Shown: positions 56,514 to 64,000 of the stretch, in pieces
How the letters are laid out: each line of letters begins with the position of its first letter
Numbering within the stretch: the first letter of the stretch is position 1
Origin: Desulfatibacillum alkenivorans DSM 16219
GTDB lineage: Bacteria > Desulfobacterota > Desulfobacteria > Desulfobacterales > Desulfatibacillaceae
NCBI RefSeq assembly: GCF_900142135.1
Contig: NZ_FQZU01000024.1
Coordinates: 1-64,000, forward strand
Direction: 5' to 3'
Length of the DNA: 64,000 nt
The notes under the pieces: generated by a model
What the model saw: only the letters and a program-made list of their open reading frames with translations
Databases searched by the model: none
Told to the model about the DNA's origin: nothing
Program-made: the position numbers and the translations under genes

Positions 56514-56915
56514 TTATTTGCTTGCGCTGGCGTAGGCCTCGGCAATGCGGGCGGCGATGTAATCCGCCTTGGCCGGGTCGGGGTCGTCGGCGTCAAAGCA
56601 GTAGCCGTCCTGGCCCAGCAAGCCTTCGGGGATGAGGTCGCCCTCTTCGTCGGGATCCGTGATCATGTCCCCGTAAAAGCAGACGGAAAGCCAGCGATCC
56701 GCGGGATCGTCGTCCACCACGTCAACCATCACGTACAAAGGCCGGTCGGTCTGGGCCGGATGTTTGGCGCGGAGCGAGTAAGACACTCCAGGCCGGGCGT
56801 TAAATTCCAGTTCGGCGCTGTCCTGGCTTTCCAAAAGATCCTTGAACTTGAGAAAGGCGGGTTTCATGCCATTCGTGTCTTCCCATTCCTCGATGAATTT
56901 TTTCAGTTCCTGCAT
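56514..56915 (-). CDS. Acidic protein of unknown function
   Basis: A 133-residue, very acidic protein (many Asp and Glu, e.g. DVVDDDPADRW and CFDADDPDPAKADYIAARI). No family is recognised. The N-terminal FIEEWEDTNGMKPAFLKFKDLL may be a helical hairpin and the rest a beta sandwich. It lies downstream of the PocR-domain gene (23-bp gap) and is probably co-transcribed, so both may answer to the same signal. SD GGAGATG lies ahead of the ATG. Confidence 0.65.
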   Translation of the reverse strand: MQELKKFIEEWEDTNGMKPAFLKFKDLLESQDSAELEFNARPGVSYSLRAKHPAQTDRPLYVMVDVVDDDPADRWLSVCFYGDMITDPDEEGDLIPEGLLGQDGYCFDADDPDPAKADYIAARIAEAYASASK

Positions 56916-56938
56916 TTTTCATCTCCTTGGAAATTGGA

Positions 56939-57433
56939 TTATTTGATAAGTTCTTTTAAACGGGATTCTATAAATTCCGCACATTCCTCTGCTTTGGATT
57001 CCGGCATGGTCTTTACGCTGGAAATCAGCTCTTCAATCTTATCTTCTTCCATGCCGGTGGTTTTTTGGACCAGAAAATCCTCCACCTCTCCGTCTTCGAA
57101 CAAGGCGCCGCAACCGCCGATGGTTCCCAAAAACTCGTCTCCGGAGAAAATAGGCACGGAAATCTTCACCATGCCGGCGTCGCATTCGCTAACCACGGAC
57201 CGACGGGTTTGCTTTGCCTGGGCCGTGAAGCTCTGGGCCGCCGTGGCGCAGATGCTTCCCAGGGCCTCGGGGCATTTTTTAATTTCAGGACAAAGGTCGT
57301 TGCACCATTTGCCGGCGTGGGTTACATGCCCGCCTTCAGGGTCTGACACGGAGCAGTCCAATCCATATTTGTCCTGAATCTCCCTAACAAGGGCTTCCCA
57401 TTCTTCCACGCTCATAACATCCGTCAAGGTCAT
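56939..57433 (-). CDS. Stand-alone PocR-domain protein
   Basis: A 164-residue protein consisting only of a PocR ligand-binding domain. The domain pattern is present: YGLDCSVSDPEGGHV, then a Cys-rich segment (CNDLCPEIKKCPEALGSICA), then SECDAGMVKISVPIFSGDEFLGTIGGCG, which is typical of PocR. These domains sense small hydrocarbon-type or C2 ligands and are usually fused to AraC or kinase outputs; here there is none. Three or more cysteines could bind a metal or cluster. It lies ahead of the acidic protein, with which it probably forms an operon. SD AAAGGA lies 9 nt ahead of the ATG. Confidence 0.8.
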   Translation of the reverse strand: MTLTDVMSVEEWEALVREIQDKYGLDCSVSDPEGGHVTHAGKWCNDLCPEIKKCPEALGSICATAAQSFTAQAKQTRRSVVSECDAGMVKISVPIFSGDEFLGTIGGCGALFEDGEVEDFLVQKTTGMEEDKIEELISSVKTMPESKAEECAEFIESRLKELIK

Positions 57434-58046
57434 TTTATATTCCTTTCGTATATGTCAGGTTGCCGCGCGACCGCACTTTTATTCGCCTGCGAACGGCAAC
57501 CGGAAATTTATGCAACAGGGGCGCAAAAAAGCGCCTTTGCCGCTGAAATTGCAACACGGGCGGGCCGCTCCAGGCGGGGCCGCGCTCCTTGATTGTAAAG
57601 GTCATGCCACTTTTAAAGGAAAAAGTGAACGCCCTTTCAAGGATTAAATGTGCGTTAGGGATTTAACTGCATGTTATTGCGGGGCAATATTTTTTTTGGG
57701 TTTTCATGGAACAGCCTTTTTGTCGCGGATTCCCAGGCCTTCCGGCCCTTACAGCCGCCGGGGAGTTGGCCGGGGCCGAGGGCGCGCGGGGATTTACCGG
57801 GGCGGCTTAAAGGGCGATTGCCAAGACGGCCTTGTTTATGGTATTGGCCTTTTCTGAAATGACCAATGGTCATATAGGGCGGCGCCAAAATGCGGCCCTC
57901 ATGGGTAATGTCATGATAACCTATTTATTTTAATTGGTTATTTGCCTTTGCTTCATTTAAATGATATATTCGGCCTGCAATTTTTCCAGGATCAGAGCCG
58001 TTCATTTGAACGAAGTGCTTGTTATATTTAGATGAAAGGATTTAAT
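57434..58046. other. Long intergenic region upstream of the CGGC gene
   Basis: 613 bp with no credible gene. It contains an 8-bp inverted repeat GGTTGCCG/CGGCAACC (57458-57465 and 57494-57501, 28-nt spacer) in the leader of the PocR gene, a GC-rich block around 57730-57810, the TetR-like operator at 57859-57873, and an inverted repeat ATAACC...GGTTAT at 57917-57941. I see no known structured RNA. Confidence 0.45.
57859..57873. promoter_or_regulatory. 15-bp palindrome (TetR-type operator candidate)
   Basis: ATGACCA-A-TGGTCAT is a perfect 7+1+7 inverted repeat. TetR-family operators of the TGACC...GGTCA type have this size and symmetry. It lies about 170 bp ahead of the CGGC gene. No TetR gene is in the window. 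Confidence 0.5.
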
Positions 58047-58427
58047 ATGGAAAAGATAGGCATCATTCGTTGCGAAAAGAATGAAACAACGTGTCCGCTG
58101 GTCGGCTGCATCAAGCCCATGTCCGGCAAGGCCCAGGCGTACAAGGATTATGAAGATCCGCAACTGATGGGCGTTTTCACATGCCGTTGTCCGGGGGACA
58201 ACGTGGTTGAGCTCGCTGGGATTATGAAGAAGAAGGGGATAGAGTTCATACACTTTCCCACGTGTTTGTTTTCCACAAAAACTGAAGACGGATGGGCGTC
58301 CGAGCCCGGCGGGTTTTGCGGCAAGCTGCCTGAATTGATGAAGGCGGTGCACGAAGCCACAGGGCTTCCGGTGGTCGCGGGCACGGGGCATCTGCCGAAA
58401 GGCCATATAGTAGAGGTTATAAAATAG
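58047..58427 (+). CDS. CGGC-domain protein
   Basis: A 126-residue member of the CGGC-domain family. The cysteines of IIRCEKNETTCPLVGC, VFTCRCPGD, FPTCLF and GGFCGKL, with a terminal His (GTGH), form the presumed metal site. The function is unknown. I choose the second ATG (58047) because AAAGGA stands 6 nt before it; an upstream ATG five codons earlier overlaps that SD. It precedes the metallo-beta-lactamase gene by 4 bp. Confidence 0.85.
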   Translation: MEKIGIIRCEKNETTCPLVGCIKPMSGKAQAYKDYEDPQLMGVFTCRCPGDNVVELAGIMKKKGIEFIHFPTCLFSTKTEDGWASEPGGFCGKLPELMKAVHEATGLPVVAGTGHLPKGHIVEVIK

Positions 58428-58431
58428 GATT

Positions 58432-59097
58432 ATGGAAAAAATCACCGTCACGATTGTTTATGACAACACCACGACCCGGGAGGATCTGGAAGCTCATTGG
58501 GGTTTTGCAGCGGTAATTCAGGCGCATGGCCATACCTTGTTGTTCGACACGGGCCACAAGTGGGAGATTTTGTCCGCAAACATGAAAGCCCTGGGTTTTT
58601 CTCCGGACGAGATCGAGGCGGTGGTTATTTCTCACAATCATTTTGATCATGCAGGCGGCCTGGAGGGTTTTTTGGCCCAAAAGGCCGTTCCTGTTTACGT
58701 CCCCAAATCCTGCCCAACTCTCTTTGAAGCGGCCAAGCAGATTAATGTCAGCGGGCCCCGGGAGATATTCCCGGGGATTCGTTCCACCGGAGAGTTGGGG
58801 GATTTTGAGCAATCCCTGGTTGTGGAAGCCGCAGACGGCCTATTGGTGATCGCCGGGTGCTCCCACCCGGGCGTGGACGTCATCCTGAAGGCGGCTTCGT
58901 CTTTTGGAGAGGTCAAGTCTTTAGTGGGCGGCCTTCACGCCTTTACCCAGATGGAGGTTTTGCGGAATCTGGAATTGATTTGCCCCACCCACTGTACGCA
59001 GCACATTTTGATGATCAAGAACCTGTATCCCATGGCGTATCGGGAAGGAGGCGCGGGAGTGGTTTTAGAGTGGGATCCTCCGCAGGGGCCCGCCTGA
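58432..59097 (+). CDS. Metallo-beta-lactamase-fold hydrolase
   Basis: A 221-residue hydrolase. The metal motif is SHNHFDHAGGL (~residues 64-74), with further ligands in IAGCSHPGVD and GGLHAF. The pattern (LFDTGHKWEILSANMKAL and the TREDL N-terminus) resembles enzymes annotated as 7,8-dihydropterin-6-yl-methyl-4-(beta-D-ribofuranosyl)aminobenzene 5'-phosphate synthases. The true substrate is unknown. It is co-transcribed with the CGGC gene. Confidence 0.87.
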   Translation: MEKITVTIVYDNTTTREDLEAHWGFAAVIQAHGHTLLFDTGHKWEILSANMKALGFSPDEIEAVVISHNHFDHAGGLEGFLAQKAVPVYVPKSCPTLFEAAKQINVSGPREIFPGIRSTGELGDFEQSLVVEAADGLLVIAGCSHPGVDVILKAASSFGEVKSLVGGLHAFTQMEVLRNLELICPTHCTQHILMIKNLYPMAYREGGAGVVLEWDPPQGPA

Positions 59098-59239
59098 TTG
59101 GGAGGAAGTAATTTTCGCATGTGTGAAAAATAGCTTGCAAAAAAGCGCATAGTAGCATTCAATTCCGGTCAGACATCCTGGGCGCCTGATCATGAAGCAT
59201 CAAGCGCGGCGGGATGATTTTTTTTGATCGGAGTATGTT

Positions 59240-60430
59240 GTGAAGCGAATCGTCCCCCTATTAGCCTTTCTTACGGCTTTTCCCGCCCTGTCCACGGACA
59301 TGTATCTGCCGGCCATCCCCATGCTGGTGGAGCAGTGGAACCAGCCTTTGGTGGTGGTCAACCTGACCCTCATCGCCTTTTTTGCATCCTTTTGTACGTT
59401 TATCGCCGTATACGGCCCCTTGTCTGACCGGTACGGAAGGCGGCCGCTGCTGTTGGCCGGGATAACCATATATATAGGCGCCAGCCTCGGCTGCGCCCTG
59501 TCGCCGTCGGTGTACATGCTCATTGCAGCCCGAATCGGGCAGGGAGCGGGGGCCGCCTCGGCTCAGACCCTGGCTTTGGCGATTATTCGCGATAAATTCG
59601 ACGGCCTGGAGCGGGGGCGGATTCTGGCCCATATGGTGGGCATCATGGCCGTTGCGCCCATGGTGGGGCCGGTCTTCGGCGGATGGATGCTTACATGGTG
59701 CGACTGGCCCTGGCTGTTCGTATCCCAGGCCTGCCTTGGGGTGATTGGATTTATTGGCGTGTATTGCATGGAGGAGTCTTTAAAGGATCCGGTCAAGGTT
59801 TCCGCGCTGCAGGTTTTCGCCCGGTACGGCGTGGTTTTCAAAAACGGCCCTTTTATGAAGCTGAATGTGGTCATGTCTTTGTTCGGGCTGCCGTTTTTTG
59901 GGTTTATCGCCTCATCCTCCTATTTGTACATCAAGGTTTTTGACCTGACCGAGCAGCAATTCGGCTATTTTTTCGCCTTTACGTCCGGCGGGTTCATGCT
60001 GGGGCCTATGGTGCTCAACCGTTTATCCAATCACATGTCCTACAATAAGATCATCGGCATCGGGCTTAGCGGGGTCACCCTGGGCGGATTGGCTCTTGCT
60101 CTGAACTCCCACGCCACACCCTGGCATTTGGCCTTGCCTATTTTTTTATTTGTCTTCAGTTTTGGCGTATTCAGGCCCGCGGCCACCAATATGGCTTTGG
60201 AGCAAGTGACCACGGACGTGGGAAGCGCATCCTCCGTGCTGGTGTTTTTTTACTCCATGGTGGGCGCCGTGGGAATGTGGATGATTTCCCTGGAATGGCC
60301 GGATAAAATGACGGTGCTGGGATCGCTGGCCGCCGGCATTGGAATACTGTCGTTGATATTTTGGTTCACAAGCTCCGGAAATTACAAGATCGGCGGAGAC
60401 CAGCCCCAGGAAGCGCCGGCGGAGGAATAA
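59240..60430 (+). CDS. Bcr/CflA-type MFS drug efflux protein
   Basis: A 396-residue MFS protein with 12 hydrophobic segments. It has the Bcr/CflA signature STDMYLPAIPMLVEQWN near residue 16 and the conserved loop GPLSDRYGRRPLLLAG between helices 2 and 3. It exports small hydrophobic drugs or similar compounds by proton antiport. It begins with GTG at 59240 (SD CGGAG, 6 nt upstream); the upstream 140 bp contain a TTTTTTTT tract but no clear promoter. It converges on the tungstate transporter operon with a 16-bp gap. Confidence 0.92.
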   Translation: MKRIVPLLAFLTAFPALSTDMYLPAIPMLVEQWNQPLVVVNLTLIAFFASFCTFIAVYGPLSDRYGRRPLLLAGITIYIGASLGCALSPSVYMLIAARIGQGAGAASAQTLALAIIRDKFDGLERGRILAHMVGIMAVAPMVGPVFGGWMLTWCDWPWLFVSQACLGVIGFIGVYCMEESLKDPVKVSALQVFARYGVVFKNGPFMKLNVVMSLFGLPFFGFIASSSYLYIKVFDLTEQQFGYFFAFTSGGFMLGPMVLNRLSNHMSYNKIIGIGLSGVTLGGLALALNSHATPWHLALPIFLFVFSFGVFRPAATNMALEQVTTDVGSASSVLVFFYSMVGAVGMWMISLEWPDKMTVLGSLAAGIGILSLIFWFTSSGNYKIGGDQPQEAPAEE

Positions 60431-60446
60431 ATCCAGGCTTGATTTT

Positions 60447-61487
60447 TCAGAAAAAATGAATCCTATCCTGGGGAATTTCCACCCACACTTTGGCGCCAGC
60501 GTCCAGGCCCATGGACATCAAGGCGCTTTTGGCGGCCGCAGCCACCAGGGTCTGGTCCTGATAGTCCAATAAAACCTCGCAAAAAATGCCGTAATCCACC
60601 ATGCCGCGAATTTCCGCGGGAAAGAGCCCGAACTGATTATCCTGGACAGGTTTTCGCTCCAGCAGCAACAGGTGCTCGGGCCGGACGGCGGCGTATTTGG
60701 GCTCCGGGCGTCCGTTGGAGGGCATGGACAGGTTCAGGCAGTCCACGCGCACCTGGCCGTTTTCGCCGCAGGCGGGAAACACGTTTTTCATGCCCACAAA
60801 ATGAGCGACAAAGGGCGATGCCGGGCGGTTGAAAATGTCCTTCACGCCCCCGCATTGCTCCACGCCGCCCTTGTTCAGAACAGCAGCCCGCTGACTGAGA
60901 AACAAGGCTTCGGAAAAATCGTGGGTAACCATCAGGCATGTGAGGGATAATTGGGAATGCAGCTCTTTAAGCAGGTTGCGCAGGTCCTCCCGAAAAGCCG
61001 GATCCAGGGCGGACAAGGGTTCGTCCAGCAGCAAAACCCTGGGCTTGACCGATAGAGCCCGGGCCAGGGCCACGCGCTGCTTTTCTCCGCCGGACAGGTT
61101 TTCCACGGATCTGCCGGCCAGAGGCGCAATGCCAAACCGTTCCATGAGCCATTTAACCCAATCCAGGCGCTTTTTTTCCGTCTTTTTTTGGTAGCGAAGG
61201 CCGTAGGCGATATTTTTTTCTACATTTAAATGTGGAAACAACCCTGCGTCCTGATACACAATGCCCACCCCGCGGCGTTCGGGCGGGAGGCGGGTGATCT
61301 CCGCTCCGTCCACAAAAATCCGGCCTGAATGAACAGGCCCCACGCCGGCCACGGACTCCAGGATCAAGGTCTTCCCCGCTCCGGTGGGGCCCAGAAGGGC
61401 GAAAAACTCCCCTTCCCGCACATGGATGTCCACATTGTTCAGGGAGAAATCCGGCAAATCCATGGAAAGCTGTTCAATGCGAATCAT
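60447..61487 (-). CDS. wtpC: Molybdate/tungstate ABC transporter ATP-binding protein
   Basis: A 346-residue ATPase. Walker A is GPTGAGKTLIL, signature LSGGEKQRVALARAL and Walker B VLLLDEPLSALD. The C-terminal ~120 residues form a TOBE-like ligand domain (AAVRPEHLLLLE ... VLLDYQDQTLVAA), consistent with molybdate or tungstate transporters. It follows the permease gene by 4 bp. Together with the permease and binding protein it takes up tungstate (or molybdate), needed for formate dehydrogenases and aldehyde oxidoreductases. The W versus Mo preference is not decidable from the ATPase. Confidence 0.92.
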   Translation of the reverse strand: MIRIEQLSMDLPDFSLNNVDIHVREGEFFALLGPTGAGKTLILESVAGVGPVHSGRIFVDGAEITRLPPERRGVGIVYQDAGLFPHLNVEKNIAYGLRYQKKTEKKRLDWVKWLMERFGIAPLAGRSVENLSGGEKQRVALARALSVKPRVLLLDEPLSALDPAFREDLRNLLKELHSQLSLTCLMVTHDFSEALFLSQRAAVLNKGGVEQCGGVKDIFNRPASPFVAHFVGMKNVFPACGENGQVRVDCLNLSMPSNGRPEPKYAAVRPEHLLLLERKPVQDNQFGLFPAEIRGMVDYGIFCEVLLDYQDQTLVAAAAKSALMSMGLDAGAKVWVEIPQDRIHFF

Positions 61488-61491
61488 GCCG

Positions 61492-62289
61492 TCACCCCGT
61501 TTTGGCCTTGGAAGCGGATGGAAGCGTTATAAACCGAAGCCCCAGGAACAAGGCCAGGGAAACCAATATCAGCCACACGGCCACAGGCTGGGAATATTTC
61601 AAGCCGTACGCCGTGAAACGTTCGTAAATCAGGACCGGCGCCACCATGGGGTGGTAGGCCACAATCACAATGGCCCCGAATTCGCTGATAGCCCGGGCGC
61701 AGCACATGATCAAGCCGGCCAGCATGCTTCTCCAGGCCAGGGGGAACACCACCCGGAAAAAGGTCTGGGTCTGGGAGGCGCCCAGGCTGCGGGAAACCTT
61801 TTCCAAACGCTCCGGGATGCTTTCCAGCCCGGCCTTGACCGTATTGATGTAAAAAGGCAGGCCCACGAAGGTGAGCACGGTCACGATGCCCGTGGTCGTT
61901 CCCATGATTTCCACGCCGATGGACTGAATGGCCCGGCCGAACCAGTGGTTGCGCCCTGCTATGCTGAGTATGGCGATGCCGATGATGGGATGGGGTATCA
62001 TGATGGGCAGATCCACCACGCTCTCCACCAGGCGCTTGCCGGGAAACTCCTTTCTGGCGAGCAGATAGGCGGTGGGCGTGCCCGCAACCAGGCTGATGAT
62101 CGCAGCCAGGCCGGATGTGCTGATGCTCAGCCAGATGGCTTTGCGTACGTCCTTATCGTTAAAGGTTTCCCACAGGGATTCCATGGAAGGCGCTGCAATG
62201 ACGTGGACAAGAGGCAGCAGGATAAACGCCAGGATTATCCCGGCGGAAGACAGGGTGAGCCAGAAAAAGGGTTCCTTTTTAACGGGCAT
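61492..62289 (-). CDS. wtpB: Molybdate/tungstate ABC transporter permease
   Basis: A 265-residue permease with about six helices. The ABC EAA loop appears as VSRSLGASQTQTFFRVVFPLAW. Start: the frame opens at an ATG (62331) that overlaps an attenuator hairpin; the second ATG (62289) has GGGAG 6 nt upstream and lies immediately before the first helix (KKEPFFWLTLSSAGII), so I choose it. It lies between the binding-protein and ATPase genes and forms the membrane pore. Confidence 0.9.
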   Translation of the reverse strand: MPVKKEPFFWLTLSSAGIILAFILLPLVHVIAAPSMESLWETFNDKDVRKAIWLSISTSGLAAIISLVAGTPTAYLLARKEFPGKRLVESVVDLPIMIPHPIIGIAILSIAGRNHWFGRAIQSIGVEIMGTTTGIVTVLTFVGLPFYINTVKAGLESIPERLEKVSRSLGASQTQTFFRVVFPLAWRSMLAGLIMCCARAISEFGAIVIVAYHPMVAPVLIYERFTAYGLKYSQPVAVWLILVSLALFLGLRFITLPSASKAKTG

Positions 62290-62319
62290 GAAACACTCCC
62301 GGGCCGTGCAAAAAAGAAT

Positions 62320-62345
62320 GCGCCGGCCCATTAAAGGACCGGCGC
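62320..62345 (-). terminator. Attenuator/terminator between wtpA and wtpB
   Basis: A 10-bp GC-rich stem with one mismatch (62320-62329 with 62336-62345) and a 6-nt loop. On the minus strand it is followed by ATTCTTTTTTG. Placed between the binding-protein gene and the permease gene, it should lower downstream expression relative to wtpA. Confidence 0.7.
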
Positions 62346-62355
62346 GCGGGTTGAT

Positions 62356-63330
62356 TTATTCCTTGATTTCCACCAGCTTTTTCAGGCCGCCGGGCAGCTT
62401 GTCATACATTTCCTGCGTGGGAACGCGGCAAGGGATAAAAGGAGGCTGACCCATGTCCTGGAGGATCTTCAGGCCGCCTTCGGGGTCCATGAGGTATTCC
62501 AGGAATGCGGTTGCGGCCTCGGGATTCTGGGAGTCCTTAATAAGGCAAATGCCGTAGGTGCAGGATTTTCCCGTACGGGTGATCGTGGTTCCGGGCTTTT
62601 TGCCGGTGACCTCCACCTGGGCGTTTTTGTAGTTGCTGTCGTATTTGTAGTTGCCAAGGTTGATTTCGTCGGGCAAAGCCACGTATTTCAACTCGTGCTG
62701 CACGGCTACGGAAAGATATTCCCATGCGTAATCCATGTTACCGGTTTTCAGCAGGCTGATTAATTCCACGGACTTGGGACGCACGTTCTTTTCAGGACGG
62801 TTGGCAATGGCCTTGTTGTAGAAGCCCGGAATTTTATAATAGGACTCGGCCAATTGGAGCACCATCAAGGAACGGTATCCGCAAGGGTCCAGGTTGGGAT
62901 CGGAATGGCCCCAGACCACGCCTTCGGTCATGAGGATTTCAGGCCAGTTTGTGTCGTTGATTTTGCCGGCCAGGCGGCTTTGGTCCGTATAGCACAGCAC
63001 AAGCTGGTTGGTGGCGAAACGGATATTCATGTCGGTGAACTTGCCCAGCAGGTTTTTGTCGATGACGGTATAGTCGGCCGAACCCATAATATCGGCCGGC
63101 TTGCCCACTTCGGAGATCAAGCGGGCCATTTTGGTGCTGCCGCCGGATTCCCTTTGAATGTCCACTTTGGGATATTTTTGTTCGAAATTTTTTTCAATTT
63201 CTGCAAAAGGTACGGACAGGCTTCCGGCGTGAAAAATGGCAACCTTTCCGGCCGGCTCCGCCATGGCTTGGGAACTGAAGACAAGCAGGGATAATACTGC
63301 CAGGATGCAAAGGGAAAAACGTAGTTTCAT
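62356..63330 (-). CDS. wtpA: Tungstate/molybdate-binding periplasmic protein (WtpA type)
   Basis: A 324-residue periplasmic binding protein. The signal peptide ([24 protein letters not shown]) is cleaved near AMA-EPAG. The ligand region is [20 protein letters not shown], the [14 protein letters not shown] loop and the SADYTVID loop; the [18 protein letters not shown] segment is also typical of WtpA. WtpA proteins bind tungstate with very high affinity. SD AGGAGG lies 9 nt ahead of the ATG. It is the first gene of wtpABC; its own leader contains the palindrome at 63379. Confidence 0.93.
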   Translation of the reverse strand: MKLRFSLCILAVLSLLVFSSQAMAEPAGKVAIFHAGSLSVPFAEIEKNFEQKYPKVDIQRESGGSTKMARLISEVGKPADIMGSADYTVIDKNLLGKFTDMNIRFATNQLVLCYTDQSRLAGKINDTNWPEILMTEGVVWGHSDPNLDPCGYRSLMVLQLAESYYKIPGFYNKAIANRPEKNVRPKSVELISLLKTGNMDYAWEYLSVAVQHELKYVALPDEINLGNYKYDSNYKNAQVEVTGKKPGTTITRTGKSCTYGICLIKDSQNPEAATAFLEYLMDPEGGLKILQDMGQPPFIPCRVPTQEMYDKLPGGLKKLVEIKE

Positions 63331-63378
63331 GAGTAATTACCTCCTGAGGATAAAATTTGAAAACCGTAAAAAGCCCTA

Positions 63379-63393
63379 TTATTCGTATCGAAT
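63379..63393. promoter_or_regulatory. 15-bp palindrome upstream of wtpA (candidate tungstate-responsive operator)
   Basis: TATTCG-TAT-CGAATA is a perfect 6+3+6 inverted repeat; a related half-site TATTCGATA follows at 63400-63408. They lie about 50-75 bp ahead of wtpA. No regulator is encoded nearby. The site is a candidate for a ModE- or TunR-type regulator; the identity is inference. Confidence 0.5.
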
Positions 63394-63577
63394 ATCCACC
63401 TATTCGATAAATCCGTTATGCTCCAAGGGTACAAACGCCTTTTACGAAATTTTTGCTTATAGGTCAATGAAAGTGCGCATTTTTCCATGATAACCGTTTT
63501 GTTCTTGCGGTGCATCCTGCAGGGATTTAAAGGTGTAAAGAGAGACTTAAAATGACAAAGGAAAGTATGGCGGTTTT

Positions 63578-64000
63578 ATGAAGAAAAACAGCTTGGCCTC
63601 CACCTATTTGAAATTATTATTGATGGCCTTATTCTGGGGCGGCACCTTTGTTGCGGGCCGGTCCCTGGCGGGCAAGGTTGGGCCTTTGTCCGCGGCCTTT
63701 TTGCGTTTTGCCATGGCCTCGGTTTTTTTAACCGTAATCGCCTGTAGGAGGGGGGAAAGGCTGTTTTTTCCCAAGGGAAGGCAGTTGGCTTCCATCCTGC
63801 TATTGGGCTTGACCGGCATCAGTTTTTACAATTTTTTCTTTTTCAGCGGGCTGCACCACATTGAGGCGGGCCGGGCTGCTGTCATTATCGCCAATAATCC
63901 CATTATATTGGCTTTGCTGTCAGCCTTGGTTTTCAATGAGAAATTAAACCTTCAGAAATCCGTGGGCATACTGCTTTCCGTTTCCGGCGCGGTGGTGGTC
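63578..64000 (+). CDS. EamA/DMT-family transporter (5' part, runs off right edge)
   Basis: The frame starts at ATG 63578 and stays open to the window end, giving the first 141 residues. Visible helices include LMALFWGGTFVAGRSLAG, LRFAMASVFLTVIACRRGE and ILLLGLTGISFYNFFFFSGL, followed by AAVIIANNPIILALLSALVFNEKL, the classic EamA arrangement. Members move small metabolites such as amino acids or nucleosides. The start lies between overlapping short frames and has a GAAAG upstream. It is divergent from wtpA, sharing a 247-bp region. Confidence 0.85.
   Translation, partial: MKKNSLASTYLKLLLMALFWGGTFVAGRSLAGKVGPLSAAFLRFAMASVFLTVIACRRGERLFFPKGRQLASILLLGLTGISFYNFFFFSGLHHIEAGRAAVIIANNPIILALLSALVFNEKLNLQKSVGILLSVSGAVVV

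Noticed and set aside
56281-56535. 84-codon plus-strand frame in the intergenic region
   Set aside because: It is made of the inverted repeat and the terminator, and lacks any SD or similarity.
57648-57888. Several 60-77 codon frames in the GC-rich intergenic block
   Set aside because: They overlap each other on both strands and show no similarity or SD; they reflect GC-rich non-coding sequence.

Overview
The window looks like a chromosome segment of a strictly anaerobic, sulfate-reducing member of the Desulfobacterota, most like Desulfatibacillum or another Desulfobacterales genus; that placement is inference from gene content. Evidence: a DsrC sulfur carrier with both C-terminal cysteines, a siroheme-decarboxylase subunit (AhbA) of the alternative heme pathway, a one-polypeptide pyruvate:ferredoxin oxidoreductase, a tungstate-type ABC transporter, a DsrE-like protein, and Desulfobacterota-type gene order (rplU-rpmA-obg-proB-proA). 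Coding density is high, most starts have good Shine-Dalgarno (SD) sequences, and perfect-stem terminators separate many units.

Region by region. 0-2.1 kb is accessory and decayed: a transposase tail at the left edge, an AT-rich stretch, and the 3' end of an Rhs/YD-repeat gene cut off from its 5' part. 2.1-9.1 kb (minus strand): a lipoprotein, cyclophilin, pyruvate:ferredoxin oxidoreductase, a CN-hydrolase/AhbA/YjbQ operon, and dsrC. 9.3-10.4 kb: mobA-moaC (molybdenum cofactor). 10.5-11.5 kb: a LysM + NlpC/P60-like cell-wall protein. 11.7-16.6 kb: the classic origin-proximal cluster rpmH-rnpA-yidD-yidC-jag-mnmE. Two 16-bp parS sites (16611 and 18622) follow, but mnmG, rsmG and parAB do not. 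17.5-19.05 kb (minus): HsdR_N-like, rsfS, nadD. 19.4-25.8 kb (plus): a GNAT, an unknown protein with a COG3910 ATPase, a B12-radical SAM protein, and a PiT phosphate transporter with its DUF47 partner. This plus-strand block lies between nadD and proA, which are often adjacent. 25.9-37.9 kb (minus): proA, proB, obg, rpmA, rplU, rng, a fused radical-SAM/DUF2344 protein, gyrB and dnaN. No dnaA is present.

38-46.3 kb: a DUF4301 protein, then a plus-strand operon for a glycosyl-phosphoglycerate compatible solute (synthase + HAD phosphatase), followed by a DapA-family protein, a half-size GDT1/TMEM165 protein, tRNA-Pro(CGG), an NDP-sugar epimerase, a DsrE-like protein, a small zinc-ribbon protein and a DUF364 protein. 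46.3-54.7 kb: a secreted lamin-tail/dockerin-like/Cthe_2159-type protein, a Memo-family protein, der, an M20 peptidase, rarA and a crotonase. 54.8-57.4 kb: an AraC regulator, a cupin, an acidic unknown protein and a stand-alone PocR domain. 58-64 kb: CGGC + metallo-beta-lactamase pair, a Bcr/CflA-type MFS pump, the wtpABC-like tungstate transporter, and the start of an EamA transporter that runs off the right edge.

How the parts fit: mobA/moaC, the tungstate transporter and the pyruvate oxidoreductase serve anaerobic redox enzymes; dsrC and ahbA belong to sulfate reduction and heme synthesis; the 11.7-38 kb stretch is replication, translation and membrane-insertion housekeeping near the origin. 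The points I consider most worth checking are the two apparent AUU start codons, the ATPase operon with an unrecognised partner, the Rhs tip with a possible decayed immunity ORF, the two parS sites, the wtpA-wtpB attenuator with its upstream palindrome, and the secreted Cthe_2159-like protein. I did not find a complete system that I could call new with confidence.
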